Positions 34,002 through 42,782 of a stretch of 64,000 nt of DNA are shown here, one piece after another. Below the pieces are notes generated by a model. That model did not search any database, was not told the DNA's origin, and saw nothing but the letters and a program-made list of their open reading frames with translations. Both the position numbers and the translations under genes were made by a program. The first letter of the stretch is position 1, and each line of letters starts with the position of its first letter. Source of the stretch: an uncultured Dehalococcoidia bacterium (GTDB taxonomy: Bacteria; Chloroflexota; Dehalococcoidia; Lucifugimonadales; UBA3495); contig OY282565.1 in assembly GCA_958296445.1 (NCBI GenBank), forward strand, positions 1,939,570 through 2,003,569, given 5' to 3'.

Positions 34002-35765
34002 ATGCCCGGCAAACCTCCCTTGAAACCTGGCGACCCGCCCATTCGCGCCATTGACTACACGGTCAACGGCGACGGCTGTTGGGTGTGGAACTGGGCCGTA
34101 CACCCAAAGGGCTATGCGTCGGTAAAGATTAATGGCCGAACCTACAAGGCACATCGTCTTGCCTATGAGTTGGCAAAGGGGCCAATTCCAGACGGCCAGA
34201 TAATTCGCCACCTTTGTGGCAACCCGTCCTGTCTCAACCCTGAACATTTGCTGGCTGGAACGCAAACCGAAAATTCGCGGGATATGGTGGAGGCGGGTAA
34301 TCAAGTCCATCAGAAACTTATGCCGAGCGATGCTATCGAGATTCGGCGGATATTCGCAGAAGGCGATATATCGCGAGCGGAAATTGCAAGGCAGTATGGG
34401 GTAACCTCTGGTGCTATTCGTATGATCATTGCCAATATAACATTTTACGACGCGAATTATACACCTCCACCAAAAGAGAAGGCCAAGAAAGGAGAAAAAC
34501 CTATTGGACAAGATATTGCAAAGGAAATTCGGCGGATTTATCAGGGTGGTGGAAAGTCGCAAAAAGAAATAGGCTTGATGTTCAATATCGATCAATCCGT
34601 CGTTGGCAGAATAATACGCAATCGGCTTTATCCAGATTCCAATTACGATCCGCCAATAGCGCGAGCGTGGAACCAGAAGCTGACTAAATCGCAGGCCGAT
34701 GAAATCAGAGAGAAAAGCGAATCGGGAATCACTTATGCAAAACTCGCAGGCGAATACGGAGTTAGTGCAGGACTAATCCGTAAAATTGTTGTTGGCGAAA
34801 TTCATCGCGACAAGCCTCGAAAACGCTCAAAAAGAACAACAGAAAGCAGGGAAGCTCAGCCTACTTTGCGGTCAATCAATGGGCCAGCGCCTACGAGTTT
34901 AGCCGAACAGAAACGCCGCCAATTGGACACTAACAAGCTGGGGCGTAAACCTCTACGCAAACCCGGCGAACCGGCTATTACCGAAAACGACTGGGTACTA
35001 AATGCTGGAACCGGCTGTCACGAATGGCGATGGGGGAAAATGAAGACAGGCCACGGACTCTTGAGCTATGGCAAGGAGGAGCTGGCGCATCGTGTTGCAT
35101 GGATAATACAGAATGGCCCTATACCCAAGGGCTATCAGATAAACCACCGTTGCAACAACGCGCCTTGTATCAACACTGAACATCTGTATTTGGGTGATCA
35201 ATTGGCTAATATGCGAGATATTGCAAAGGCTGGGTACTCTCGCAGGCGAAGACTTACTTTGGAGCAGGCAAAGGCAATTCGAGCCAAGTACGAACCTGGC
35301 AAAATTACTTACAAGAAACTGGCAAACGAATACAACGTCGACGTTGGCACTATCATGTATATCATCAAAAACGAGACTTATATTGATCCAGATTACACGC
35401 CTAAAAATCCCGGCATTGGCGCTAAAAGAAAGTTGTCAATGTCTGATGCGAATGCCATTCGGGAAAAATACCAATCAGAGCGAGTAACTCTGAGCACATT
35501 AGCTCGAGAATTTGGATCTCACCAATCAATCATTGGAAGAATAGTTCGTAATGAAACATACCACGACCCAAACTACACCCCTCCATCGCCAGAGGAAATG
35601 CGGCTTTGGAAGCTATCCAATGTTGACAAAGAAGCCATCATATCCGAATCCAGGAGTGGCATAGTCACCCGAAAGCAGTTGGCAAAGAAATTTGGCGTAG
35701 GCGTTTCCCAAATTACCAAAGTCATTCAAGGCGGCGACGGGCCAGTTGATTCTCCCTCTGTCTGA
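34002..35765 (+). CDS. Double HNH endonuclease with six HTH repeats
   Basis: 587 residues, ATG 34002 behind GAGGTG (GTG 33993 also in frame). Two modules, each an HNH_3-type domain plus three helix-turn-helix units. HNH-1 is at about residues 24-95 (CWVWNWAVHPKGYASV; HLCGNPSCLNPEHL), HNH-2 at 337-405 (CHEWRW; INHRCNNAPCINTEHL); both keep the His-Asn-His pattern. HTH units lie at about 107-155, 169-217, 227-270, 418-467, 478-527 and 538-577 (for example EIARQYGVTSGAIRMIIANI and KLANEYNVDVGTIMYIIKNE), most followed by a DxNYTPP-like tail. The gene is clearly GC-poorer than its neighbours, suggesting phage or homing-element origin. Probably a DNA nickase or endonuclease with extended site recognition; no intron or phage genes are adjacent. 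Confidence 0.85.
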   Translation: MPGKPPLKPGDPPIRAIDYTVNGDGCWVWNWAVHPKGYASVKINGRTYKAHRLAYELAKGPIPDGQIIRHLCGNPSCLNPEHLLAGTQTENSRDMVEAGNQVHQKLMPSDAIEIRRIFAEGDISRAEIARQYGVTSGAIRMIIANITFYDANYTPPPKEKAKKGEKPIGQDIAKEIRRIYQGGGKSQKEIGLMFNIDQSVVGRIIRNRLYPDSNYDPPIARAWNQKLTKSQADEIREKSESGITYAKLAGEYGVSAGLIRKIVVGEIHRDKPRKRSKRTTESREAQPTLRSINGPAPTSLAEQKRRQLDTNKLGRKPLRKPGEPAITENDWVLNAGTGCHEWRWGKMKTGHGLLSYGKEELAHRVAWIIQNGPIPKGYQINHRCNNAPCINTEHLYLGDQLANMRDIAKAGYSRRRRLTLEQAKAIRAKYEPGKITYKKLANEYNVDVGTIMYIIKNETYIDPDYTPKNPGIGAKRKLSMSDANAIREKYQSERVTLSTLAREFGSHQSIIGRIVRNETYHDPNYTPPSPEEMRLWKLSNVDKEAIISESRSGIVTRKQLAKKFGVGVSQITKVIQGGDGPVDSPSV

Positions 35766-35873
35766 CAGCAATTCCGCTCAGGGATCAAGCCTAAAAGTTA
35801 GTAACTACTGCTCCTGTAAACCTTGCTCCGCCTGTATTAACCCCCTACCGCGAAACGACGTTCCGGGGCGGCG

Positions 35874-36572
35874 TTACTCCGGTTGGTGGCGGCGCAGTTG
35901 CTGGCGTAGGCGGGCGGTTTCGGCTTCGGCGGCTTGGCGGGCTTTGCGTTCTTGGGTTAGTTGGTTTATGGTTTTGCCGGTGGTTGGGTTTAGGATGTCG
36001 AAGGTTTTGCCGTTCCAGTGGAAGTTTAGGTTGAGGAGTTGGCTGTGGGCTTGGGTTGAGCCGTTGGGGTGGGTGTCTAGTTGGTAAGGGATGTATTGCC
36101 CGTTTATTAGCCGCTCTCCGGTTAGGGGTTGGCCGTATAGTTGGCCGTTGGTGGGGTCGAGGCGCCAGTATTCGGTTATTTCCAGTTGGGCGTAGAGGTC
36201 GCGTTTGGGGCCTAGGTCGTTGGTTGCGGTGCTGGGCGACGCTACTTCCATCACGAAGTCAGGGGCTTTGCCGGTTTCCCATAGCCAGAAGTTGGGCAGG
36301 TTTTCCCGGATGGCCGCAGCGTCAATTCCGAAGGCTATGAAGAGGTCGGGCAGGACGCGGGCGTTGCCGTTGGTTATGTCGTAGGATATGAAAACGGCGT
36401 TGGAGATGAAGACGTCATCGCGGTCTTGATAATGCTCCGACAGCAGGCGTTTGATGATGTCTATGGGCTGTTCCTGTCGCATACCTTCCTCGATCGGCCC
36501 CGGCTCCTCGTAAAAGATGTCGGGCAGCGTGCGGTTGGCCCAAGCGTTGGTTATTGTCCTGGTTGCCATCAT
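35874..36572 (-). CDS. Uma2 family endonuclease (DUF820)
   Basis: 232 residues, ATG 36572 behind AAGGAG (the next codon is also ATG). PD-(D/E)xK-fold Uma2 protein: helix-rich start, NARVLPDLFIAFG (Asp of the active site, about residue 97) and KAPDFVMEVASPST (Glu-x-Ser variant of the ExK motif, about residue 128), GPKRDLYAQLEITEYW, LYGQPL. The C-terminal 25 residues form a charged helix (QERKARQAAEAETARLRQQL), a coiled-coil tail usual in this family. Cellular role unknown; expanded in cyanobacteria and Chloroflexota. Confidence 0.88.
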   Translation of the reverse strand: MMATRTITNAWANRTLPDIFYEEPGPIEEGMRQEQPIDIIKRLLSEHYQDRDDVFISNAVFISYDITNGNARVLPDLFIAFGIDAAAIRENLPNFWLWETGKAPDFVMEVASPSTATNDLGPKRDLYAQLEITEYWRLDPTNGQLYGQPLTGERLINGQYIPYQLDTHPNGSTQAHSQLLNLNFHWNGKTFDILNPTTGKTINQLTQERKARQAAEAETARLRQQLRRHQPE

Positions 36573-36643
36573 CGGGTCTCCTTGCAGTAACTACGGGGCC
36601 GTAATAACGGGGCGACGGGGGAATGACGGTGCGGGACACAAAA

Positions 36644-37771
36644 TCAGTTGCCGTTCCAATTGGCGAATCGCTGGGGGGCGAAGTTTTCGATGGGTAGGGC
36701 GGTGGCGTCGGTGGCTATCAGGTCGGCGACGGCTTTGCCGATGGCCGGGGCGAGCAGGATGCCCTTTTTGCCGGCGCCGGTGGCGAGCCAGGCGTTGCGG
36801 TAGCCGGGGACGCGGCCTAGGATGGGCAGCCAGTCGGGGGTTACGGGGCGCAGGCAAGCGGTGTGGGTGACTAGGGTGGCCTCGACGATGCCGGGAACCA
36901 GCTTTTTGGCGCCTTCTAGGATGCGCTCCCGGGTTTCGGCCAGGGGCCGGCGGTCGTAGCCGCGCCAGTCCTCGGTGGTGCCGCACCAGACTAGGCCGTC
37001 GGGCTTGGGGTAGAGGGCGGCGCCTGCGCCTACTACCTCGTGTTGCAGGGGCGGGCCGGGAAGGCGCATACGCAGGATTTCGCCTTTGAGGGGGTCTACC
37101 GGGATGTAGGTTCCCAGCCAGCTTTCGGCCTGCCGCGACCACGGGCCCATAGCTAGGGCGACTTCTCCGCAGTCGAGTTCGCCGTCCTCTAGCAGCACAC
37201 GGCTAACTTGGTCGCCCCGGATTTCTAGTCCGCGCACTGCGCCGGGCCGGACTTTCGCGCCGGAATGTTGGGCGGCGGCGGCCAGGGCTTGGGTGAAGCC
37301 TAGGCTGTCTAGGGTGTAGTTGCCACGGGTGAAAACGCAGCCGGCGAATTCGCTGTTTATCCGGGGTTCCAGCTTTCGTATCCGCCATTGCTCGGTCATT
37401 GACGCGGCAAAGCCGTCGGTGCGTAGTAGCCGGTCGGCTAGGGCTTCAAAGGCTGGCACTTCGGTTTCGTCGAAAGTCAGCCGGACTTCGGGGAGCGTTT
37501 GCAGTTGGTAGTCAATGCCGGTCAGTTCGTTCAGCATCGGGTAAAGCCTGCGGTGCATATCGAAGGATTCGCGGGCGAAAGCGGCCAGCGGGCCGGGTAT
37601 GCCGTTGCCAATCATCGGGTTGAGCGCACCGGCGGCGTAGCCCGACGCTTGGGAGGCGACGCCTTCGCGCTCTATGATGGTGACGCTGAGTCCGGCTTCG
37701 GCTAGGCAGAAGGCTATGGCGCAGCCGGCCGCGCCTCCGCCGATGATTGCTACGTCGGTTGTTTCGAGCAT
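36644..37771 (-). CDS. FAD-dependent oxidoreductase (glycine oxidase/DAAO type)
   Basis: 375 residues. N-terminal dinucleotide-binding motif VAIIGGGAAGCAIAFCLAEA (residues 7-26) with IIERE at the end of the second strand, then SQASGYAAGALNP, where glycine oxidase/ThiO and D-amino-acid dehydrogenases bind FAD. Substrate-domain strands follow to a C-terminal FAD motif PVTPDWLPILGRVPGYRNAW and ATGAGKKGILLAPAIGKAVA. Likely oxidises an amino acid or imino acid. No thiamine genes are adjacent, so a ThiO role is not supported by context. Confidence 0.9.
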   Translation of the reverse strand: MLETTDVAIIGGGAAGCAIAFCLAEAGLSVTIIEREGVASQASGYAAGALNPMIGNGIPGPLAAFARESFDMHRRLYPMLNELTGIDYQLQTLPEVRLTFDETEVPAFEALADRLLRTDGFAASMTEQWRIRKLEPRINSEFAGCVFTRGNYTLDSLGFTQALAAAAQHSGAKVRPGAVRGLEIRGDQVSRVLLEDGELDCGEVALAMGPWSRQAESWLGTYIPVDPLKGEILRMRLPGPPLQHEVVGAGAALYPKPDGLVWCGTTEDWRGYDRRPLAETRERILEGAKKLVPGIVEATLVTHTACLRPVTPDWLPILGRVPGYRNAWLATGAGKKGILLAPAIGKAVADLIATDATALPIENFAPQRFANWNGN

Positions 37772-37873
37772 AAGGTCACATCCGTTGCGGTTAGTTTGTC
37801 GCGCCGCGCGGCGTGGCGCGGGGCGGGCGGCGGGGTTAGAATGGGGGCAGATTATTTGGACGGGAGTATAGCC

Positions 37874-38095
37874 ATGCCGATTTACGAATACTATTGCTCC
37901 AAGTGCGGCCGGGATTTCGAGCTAATCCGGCCGGTTTCCCAATCCGACGAACCGGCGCCATGCGGACAGTGCGGCGAGGCGGGGGAGCGGCAGCTTTCCA
38001 ACTTCGCTTTCCGCTCCAATACTTTTACGGCACCCAAGTTCAAGGCTTCTTTGGAGAAGCCGATGCGGTCGCGGCCTGAGACTCCGGCGGGGTGA
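37874..38095 (+). CDS. FmdB family zinc ribbon protein
   Basis: 73 residues, ATG 37874 behind GGGAG. MPIYEYYCSKCGRDFELIR and PCGQCGEAGERQL give two CxxC pairs, the FmdB/CxxC_CXXC_SSSS zinc ribbon, followed by a polar tail. Role usually unknown (putative regulatory or RNA/DNA-binding protein). Divergent from the FAD oxidoreductase; R3 repeats follow. Confidence 0.9.
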   Translation: MPIYEYYCSKCGRDFELIRPVSQSDEPAPCGQCGEAGERQLSNFAFRSNTFTAPKFKASLEKPMRSRPETPAG

Positions 38096-38112
38096 TGCAT
38101 ACGCATACCATA

Positions 38113-38390
38113 CGCCCCCACCCTAACCCTCCCCCGGAGGGGGAGGGGATTGGTTGGCGGGAACCCTCCTCGGCGGGGTGATGGCGGGGAGGGCGCATAG
38201 GCACACGCATACGCCCCCACCCTAGCCCTCCCCCGGAGGGGGAGGGGATTGGTTGGCGGGAACCCTCTCTCTGGGGGGTGATGGGGGGAGGGCGCATAGG
38301 CATACGCATACGCCCCCACCCTAGCCCTCCCCCGGAGGGGGAGGGGATTGGTTGGCGGGAACCATCCCTATCCGGGGGAGGGGATTGTTG
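38113..38390. repeat. R3 repeat array, three copies
   Basis: Units of about 100 bp beginning GCCCCCACCCTAACCCTCCC at 38113, 38212 and 38312, each with the palindrome CCTCCCCCGGAGGGGGAGGG, then ATTGGTTGGCGGGAACC and GCATACGC-type repeats; a partial fourth end lies near 38370. This fills the 304-bp gap between fmdB-like and DUF971 genes. Confidence 0.85.
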
Positions 38391-38399
38391 GAGGGCGGG

Positions 38400-38744
38400 T
38401 CAATTGGTGTCGGCGGCGGCTTCGGCTCTGGCTTGGTTGCAGATGATGCAGGTGCAGGCGGCTCGCAGGGCGCGGTAGGTGTATATGCCGGTGTAGTGGG
38501 TGTCGTCCCACAGGAATTGCATTCCGTAGTTGCCTACCGGCAGATGGTCAATGGCCCGGACGTCGGGCGGCACTGTGTCCGGGTCTAGGGTGGGTCGCCC
38601 GGTCATTTCGTCTACGCAACTGGCGCAGGGGCAGCGCAGCCGCAGGAAACGATGGGAGTAGGGGCTGCGATGGCCGTCGTCCCACATAATTACGATGGCG
38701 TTGCCTTCTAGGGTGATGTCGCTGGGGAAAACCGGCTGTTGCAT
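38400..38744 (-). CDS. DUF971 domain protein
   Basis: 114 residues, GGTGAAA before ATG 38744. A single DUF971 (GBBH-like N-terminal) domain: DITLEGNAIVIMWDDGHRSP, RLRCPCASCVDEMTGRP, LPVGNYGMQFLWDDTHYTGI, YTYRALRAAC, with two Cys in CPCASC and additional Cys in CTCIICN at the end. The domain occurs in iron-sulfur (Mrp-linked) proteins and in gamma-butyrobetaine hydroxylases; the Cys-rich ends suggest metal binding. No clear operon partner. Confidence 0.88.
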   Translation of the reverse strand: MQQPVFPSDITLEGNAIVIMWDDGHRSPYSHRFLRLRCPCASCVDEMTGRPTLDPDTVPPDVRAIDHLPVGNYGMQFLWDDTHYTGIYTYRALRAACTCIICNQARAEAAADTN

Positions 38745-38750
38745 AAATTT

Positions 38751-38790
38751 TCACCACAGGGAACACAGGGAACGCAGAGGGTTTTTATAG
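38751..38790. repeat. ACACAGGGAACGCAGAGG-type dispersed repeat
   Basis: CACCACAGGGAACACAGGGA, then ACGCAGAGGG, in the 74-bp gap between the ThDP enzyme and the DUF971 gene; related to the CGCAGAGTTCGCAGAG element near 54320. Confidence 0.5.
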
Positions 38791-38818
38791 ATTCGGCTCT
38801 GCGCTCGCTGCGGTTAAA

Positions 38819-40513
38819 TCAGGATTGGGGTTGCGGTTGCACGTCGGAGAGGCGGGCGGGGCGGGGCAGCTCGTCGGGGTCTATGGGGATTTCGATGATG
38901 CTGGGTTTGCCGGCGTTGAGGGCTTCCAGCAGGGCGTTGCCTACGTCTTGGGGGCGCTCTACGTAGAAACCGGCACCGCCGAACAGCTCGGCGAATTTGT
39001 CGTAGCGGGGGTTGAGGGTGTCGGCGCCGACGTAGCGCTCGTTGAAAGCGTAACGCTGGTAAGCCTTTTCCGAACCCCAACTGCCGTTGTTCATCACCAC
39101 GGTGACCACCGGCAGGTTGTAGTCTACGGCGGTGGCGAATTCTTGGGCGTTGAACAGAAAGCCGCCGTCGCCGTTGAAGTTGACTACGGGGCGGCCCGGG
39201 GCGGCGAACTGAGCGCCTAGGGCGGCGGGGAAACTGAAGCCCAGCCCGCCCAAGTCTAGGGAGGTCATCAGGCTGCGGGGGTGGTGGAAATCCAGCCGGT
39301 CTTGGCCGAAGTTGGGGGCTAGGCCGGCGTCTAGGGCGATGATGGCGTCTTGGGGCATCACTTTGCGCAGTTCGGCGTATACCCGTTGCGGTTTCATCGG
39401 CAGCCCGGATAGGCGTTCCTCGTCCCGCAGCCTTTCGGCCCGGCGGGCGGCCCATCCCCGGACTTCCTCAATCCACTGGGGGTTGAGACGCGGCTCGCGC
39501 TGGCGCAGTTCCGTTAGCAGCCCTTCGGACACTGCGGCGGCGTCGCCTTCGATACCGACGGTGACCGGGTAGTTGCGGCCGATTTCCTCGGGGTCAATTT
39601 CGATTTGGATAATCCGGGCGTCGGCGGGGATAAAGCGGTGGTCGTAGAAGGTGGTGGACTGGCTCAAGCGGGTGCCGACGGCTAGGATGACGTCGGCCTC
39701 GCGGGTCGCCTCGATGCCCTCGGCGGAGCCTAGGCGGCCCAAGTGTCCGAGGAAGTTGGGATGGCTAGACGGCACGGCGTCGGCCCGCCCGTAGGAGGTG
39801 ACGATGGCCGCGCCGGTAAGCTCGGCCAAGCGGCAAACGGGGCCGGCGGCGTTGCTCCACTGTACGCCGCCCCCGGCGATGATGACCGGGCGCTGGGCGG
39901 CGGCCAGCACGTCGGCGGCTTTCTGAATCAGCCCCAAATCGCCCCGGGCGCGGGTCTGGCCGGAGCGGTAGGCGCCGGGGGGCAGCAGCTCCAGCTCCAC
40001 CTCGGCGCCGGGGAGCAGGTCGCGGGGGATGTCCAGCAGCACCGGGCCCATCTTGCCGGAGGTCGCCACCCGGAAGGCGTGGCGGAGGGCGTCGGGCAGC
40101 CGGTCAATGCGGTTTATGGGGAAGGCGGCCTTGGTGATGGGCTTGAACAGGGCGACTTGGTCGAATTCTTGGGTGGAGTTGCGGTACTGGTCGCGGCGGG
40201 AGGCCGACGGCGCAATCACCACTACCGGCGAGTGGGCCACGTAGGCGGAGCCGATGCCGTAGGTGAGGTTAAGGACGCCGGGCCCGTTGGTAGCCAGGCA
40301 GACGCTGGGGGCGCCGGATATGCGGCTGAATCCGTCGGCCATCAGCGCGGCCCCCTGCTCGTGACGCACGCCGACGAACCGCATATCGTCGCGGTCGTAC
40401 AGGGGGTCAAGAATGTCTAGGAAGGACGAGCCGACAATCCCGAATATGTGGGAAACGCCTTCCTGCCGCAAAAGCTCGATTACTGCCTCGCCGGCCTTGA
40501 ATCGCTGGGTCAA
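38819..40513 (-). CDS. Thiamine diphosphate-dependent enzyme (acetolactate synthase-like)
   Basis: 564 residues from TTG 40513 with GGAGG seven bases upstream (GTG 40555 is in frame but adds non-homologous residues). Three-domain ThDP fold: PYR domain with VGVRHEQGAALMADGFSR (catalytic Glu), central domain ADVLAAAQRPVIIAGGGVQW, and PP domain with GDGGFLFNAQEFATAVDYNL ending VVMNNGSWG (ThDP/metal motif GDG-x(n)-NN). Related to acetolactate synthase large subunits, benzoylformate decarboxylases and sulfoacetaldehyde-type enzymes. No regulatory subunit gene is nearby, so the reaction is open. Confidence 0.88.
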   Translation of the reverse strand: MTQRFKAGEAVIELLRQEGVSHIFGIVGSSFLDILDPLYDRDDMRFVGVRHEQGAALMADGFSRISGAPSVCLATNGPGVLNLTYGIGSAYVAHSPVVVIAPSASRRDQYRNSTQEFDQVALFKPITKAAFPINRIDRLPDALRHAFRVATSGKMGPVLLDIPRDLLPGAEVELELLPPGAYRSGQTRARGDLGLIQKAADVLAAAQRPVIIAGGGVQWSNAAGPVCRLAELTGAAIVTSYGRADAVPSSHPNFLGHLGRLGSAEGIEATREADVILAVGTRLSQSTTFYDHRFIPADARIIQIEIDPEEIGRNYPVTVGIEGDAAAVSEGLLTELRQREPRLNPQWIEEVRGWAARRAERLRDEERLSGLPMKPQRVYAELRKVMPQDAIIALDAGLAPNFGQDRLDFHHPRSLMTSLDLGGLGFSFPAALGAQFAAPGRPVVNFNGDGGFLFNAQEFATAVDYNLPVVTVVMNNGSWGSEKAYQRYAFNERYVGADTLNPRYDKFAELFGGAGFYVERPQDVGNALLEALNAGKPSIIEIPIDPDELPRPARLSDVQPQPQS

Positions 40514-40675
40514 CGCTGGGCCTCCGGTATGCTGGATTGCCCCGCAGTTTACCACACGGCGGGGGGGACCTTGGGCAATCTTTGCGCTTCAAGGCTTTAA
40601 TCCATACAATCAAGCATAAAATAATATCAGGCATAAAATTCGCGGGCGCGAAAATCCGGCGCCGGAGGGAGTTTA

Positions 40676-41452
40676 ATGGATTACAAGCATTTGCTGGTGG
40701 AAGTGGAAGACCGGGTGATGGTCATAACCATGAACCGGCCCGAGGTTCTGAACGCTATGAACCATTTGTTGGACGAGGAGTTGTACCATGCGGTGACGGC
40801 GGCCAACGCCGACGATGGGGTGGGCTGCATCGTGATTACCGGCGCGGGGGAGCGGGCTTTTTCGGCGGGCGGCGACATTCACGAGCAGCGGGTTCACGCC
40901 AAGGAGCTGACCGAGGAGCAGCGGGAGGCCAACTCGCTCAAGTATCAGCAATGGATGTACGAAATTTCCGCGTCGCCCAAGCCGGTAATCGGGATGATGA
41001 ACGGGCTGGCCTACGGCGGCGGGGCGGTGCTGGCGTCCTGCCTGGATATGCGGGTGGGCTGCGAAAACACGCGCTTCCGGTTTTTGGCGGTGGCCTACGG
41101 GCGCATCAACAGCACTTGGACGCTGACTAATCAGGTGGGCTGGCCCATCGCCAAGGAATACTTGTTCACCGGGCGGGTGGTTGAAGCGGAGGAAGCCTAC
41201 CGTGTTGGTCTGCTGAATCATTTGGTGCCGGCGGAGGAACTGCGGGGCAAGACTATGGAAATCGCCGCAACCATCGCCGGTCACCGCCCGGAATCGGTGA
41301 CGGGCATCAAGGAGATTCTGCTACAGGACAAGGCCGCCGATTTGCGCCAGATGTGGGAAAACGAGCGCGACTATACCAGCAACCGGGTCAAGGGCTACGG
41401 GGTGGAGGAGGCTTTCCCGGAGTTCATCGCGCGGCGGGGACGGGGGGGTTAG
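40676..41452 (+). CDS. Enoyl-CoA hydratase/isomerase family protein, atypical
   Basis: 258 residues, ATG 40676 behind GGAGGGAG. Crotonase fold: VMVITMNRPEVLNAMNHLLD, CIVITGAGERAFSAGGDIHE (oxyanion hole, CoA binding), PVIGMMNGLAYGGGAVLASC (second oxyanion glycine). Aligned by hand to rat crotonase, the two catalytic glutamates (Glu144, Glu164) are Val (GGGAVLAS) and Ala (FLAVAYG). Hydration by the classical two-Glu mechanism is therefore unlikely, and it may be an isomerase, dehalogenase or lyase of the superfamily. Substrate unknown. Confidence 0.85.
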   Translation: MDYKHLLVEVEDRVMVITMNRPEVLNAMNHLLDEELYHAVTAANADDGVGCIVITGAGERAFSAGGDIHEQRVHAKELTEEQREANSLKYQQWMYEISASPKPVIGMMNGLAYGGGAVLASCLDMRVGCENTRFRFLAVAYGRINSTWTLTNQVGWPIAKEYLFTGRVVEAEEAYRVGLLNHLVPAEELRGKTMEIAATIAGHRPESVTGIKEILLQDKAADLRQMWENERDYTSNRVKGYGVEEAFPEFIARRGRGG

Positions 41453-41496
41453 GGGGTAAAGAGTTAGGCTGGGGCTAGTTAATCAGCCCCGGCCAC

Positions 41497-41508
41497 TGTC
41501 AATTGACA
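41497..41508. promoter_or_regulatory. Perfect 12-bp palindrome upstream of higA-like gene
   Basis: TGTCAATTGACA, about 140 bp before the HigA-like start; a candidate operator for this DNA-binding protein, but no second copy was seen. Confidence 0.3.
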
Positions 41509-41645
41509 ATCGGCAGGCGGAATAGTATTTTTCGGAGGTGATATAGTCATTCCGATTCGGGCAATCGGCGGGTGATATTCCGTTTTGAGAACGGGAATGC
41601 ATTCGATGGGGATTATTTGGATTATCACTGATTCAGGAGTGGGAA

Positions 41646-41936
41646 ATGCCGATGCACAATCCGCCGCATCCGGGCGGACTAGTTAAGTATGAATGCCTTG
41701 AGTCGCTGGGGTTGTCCGTAGACCGGGCGGCGCAAGGGTTGGGGGTTACTAGGCAGGAATTGTCGGATTTGATAGACGGAAAGGTTGGCGTATCGGTGGA
41801 AATGGCTATCCGCTTGTCCAAAGCCTTTGGCTCGTCGCCGGAAACTTGGCTTGGGATGCAGATGGCTTATGATCTCTGGCAAGCGCGAGCGCACTCCGAG
41901 AGTATCGAAGTAGAGCGGTTTGAGCTGGTAGCCTAA
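41646..41936 (+). CDS. higA: HigA-family addiction module antidote (orphan)
   Basis: 96 residues, AGGAG before ATG 41646. HigA-type xenobiotic-response-element HTH: PPHPGGLVKYECLESLGLSV, DRAAQGLGVTRQELSDLIDG, VSVEMAIRLSKAFGSSPETW, followed by MQMAYDLWQAR, the usual end of the family. HigA is normally preceded by the mRNA-interferase HigB; the 193 bp upstream contain no such ORF and none follows. It is either an orphan autorepressor or the survivor of a lost pair, beside two DUF433/PIN modules. Confidence 0.88.
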   Translation: MPMHNPPHPGGLVKYECLESLGLSVDRAAQGLGVTRQELSDLIDGKVGVSVEMAIRLSKAFGSSPETWLGMQMAYDLWQARAHSESIEVERFELVA

Positions 41937-42020
41937 CGGCTTAGCCTCTCCGAAAGGAAAGCCCGACAGCGGTAGAAAGGACGCGGGCGGGTGTACCGGA
42001 AAGCCGTCTAGGGGGAAGGA

Positions 42021-42386
42021 ATGGTAAAGCTGAGTTTTGGGGAGGAGCGGGTGCCTTTGCGGGAAGTAGCAGAAGGCGACGTCCGCGTTGGGGATACCAA
42101 GGTTGCCCTTGAGGGGGTGATTTCCGCATACAGACAGGGCTACACCCCTGAACAAATCCAAGATGATTACGACGTCATCAGTCTCGGCGACGTGTATTCG
42201 ATCATCGGTTACTACCTGCGCCGGAAAGAGGAAGTTGACCAGTATATGCAGGAGTGCGATGAAAGCTGGGACAGGTTTGCGGAAGATCTGGAATCCCAAC
42301 CGGGCGCCCGCGAATTTTATGCCAGGGTGAGGAAAGCTCGGCGGCAAAAGGAAATGGAGCAGCAAGCGGCAAAGGGATTGGAGTAG
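42021..42386 (+). CDS. DUF433 antitoxin-like protein, module 1
   Basis: 121 residues, GGGGAAGGA before ATG 42021. DUF433 HTH: RVGDTKVALEGVISAYRQGY, TPEQIQDDYDVISLGDVYSI, IGYYLRRKEEVDQYM, then a charged helical tail with QPGAREFYARVRKARRQ. The first about 110 bp of this region (including 5' leader) reappear almost unchanged in module 2. It is four bases before the PIN-like toxin gene, the usual order antitoxin-toxin. Confidence 0.85.
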   Translation: MVKLSFGEERVPLREVAEGDVRVGDTKVALEGVISAYRQGYTPEQIQDDYDVISLGDVYSIIGYYLRRKEEVDQYMQECDESWDRFAEDLESQPGAREFYARVRKARRQKEMEQQAAKGLE

Positions 42387-42390
42387 CCGG

Positions 42391-42744
42391 ATGCCTCGCT
42401 TTCTTGCCGACGAGGGGTTCAGGCGGTCAATTGTGCGCGGATTGAGCTACCGCAATCCCGCCATCAACATAGTTCGGGTTCAGGACGTGGGTTTAAGCGG
42501 AGCATCTGACCCGGCTATTCTGGAATGGGCGGCGCGGGAAGGACGTGTCGTGTTGACTCACGACAAGCGTACTATGACGCGGGACGCTAATGCGCGGGTT
42601 ATAGACGGGCTGCCAATGACGGGAGTGGTTGTGGTGCACTGGAGCACACCACCGGGCCGGGCTATTGAGGGTTTGTTGGAAATGATTGGGGCCAGTTTGG
42701 AAGGCGAGTGGGAGAACCGGATTCGCTTTGTTGAGAGGCGGTAG
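42391..42744 (+). CDS. DUF5615 PIN-like toxin, module 1
   Basis: 117 residues. DUF5615 (Mut7-C/PIN-like) protein: MPRFLADEGFRRSIVRGLSY with the first acidic residues, GASDPAILEWAAREGRVVLT then HDKRTM (second Asp cluster), and GVVVVHWSTPP. Such proteins are presumed RNases in DUF433/DUF5615 pairs. Its last about 90 bp are nearly identical with those of the module 2 toxin, pointing to recent duplication or gene conversion. Confidence 0.85.
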   Translation: MPRFLADEGFRRSIVRGLSYRNPAINIVRVQDVGLSGASDPAILEWAAREGRVVLTHDKRTMTRDANARVIDGLPMTGVVVVHWSTPPGRAIEGLLEMIGASLEGEWENRIRFVERR

Positions 42745-42782
42745 GCAGATTTTAGCAATAGGGAAAGAGAGGCCGGATGCAC

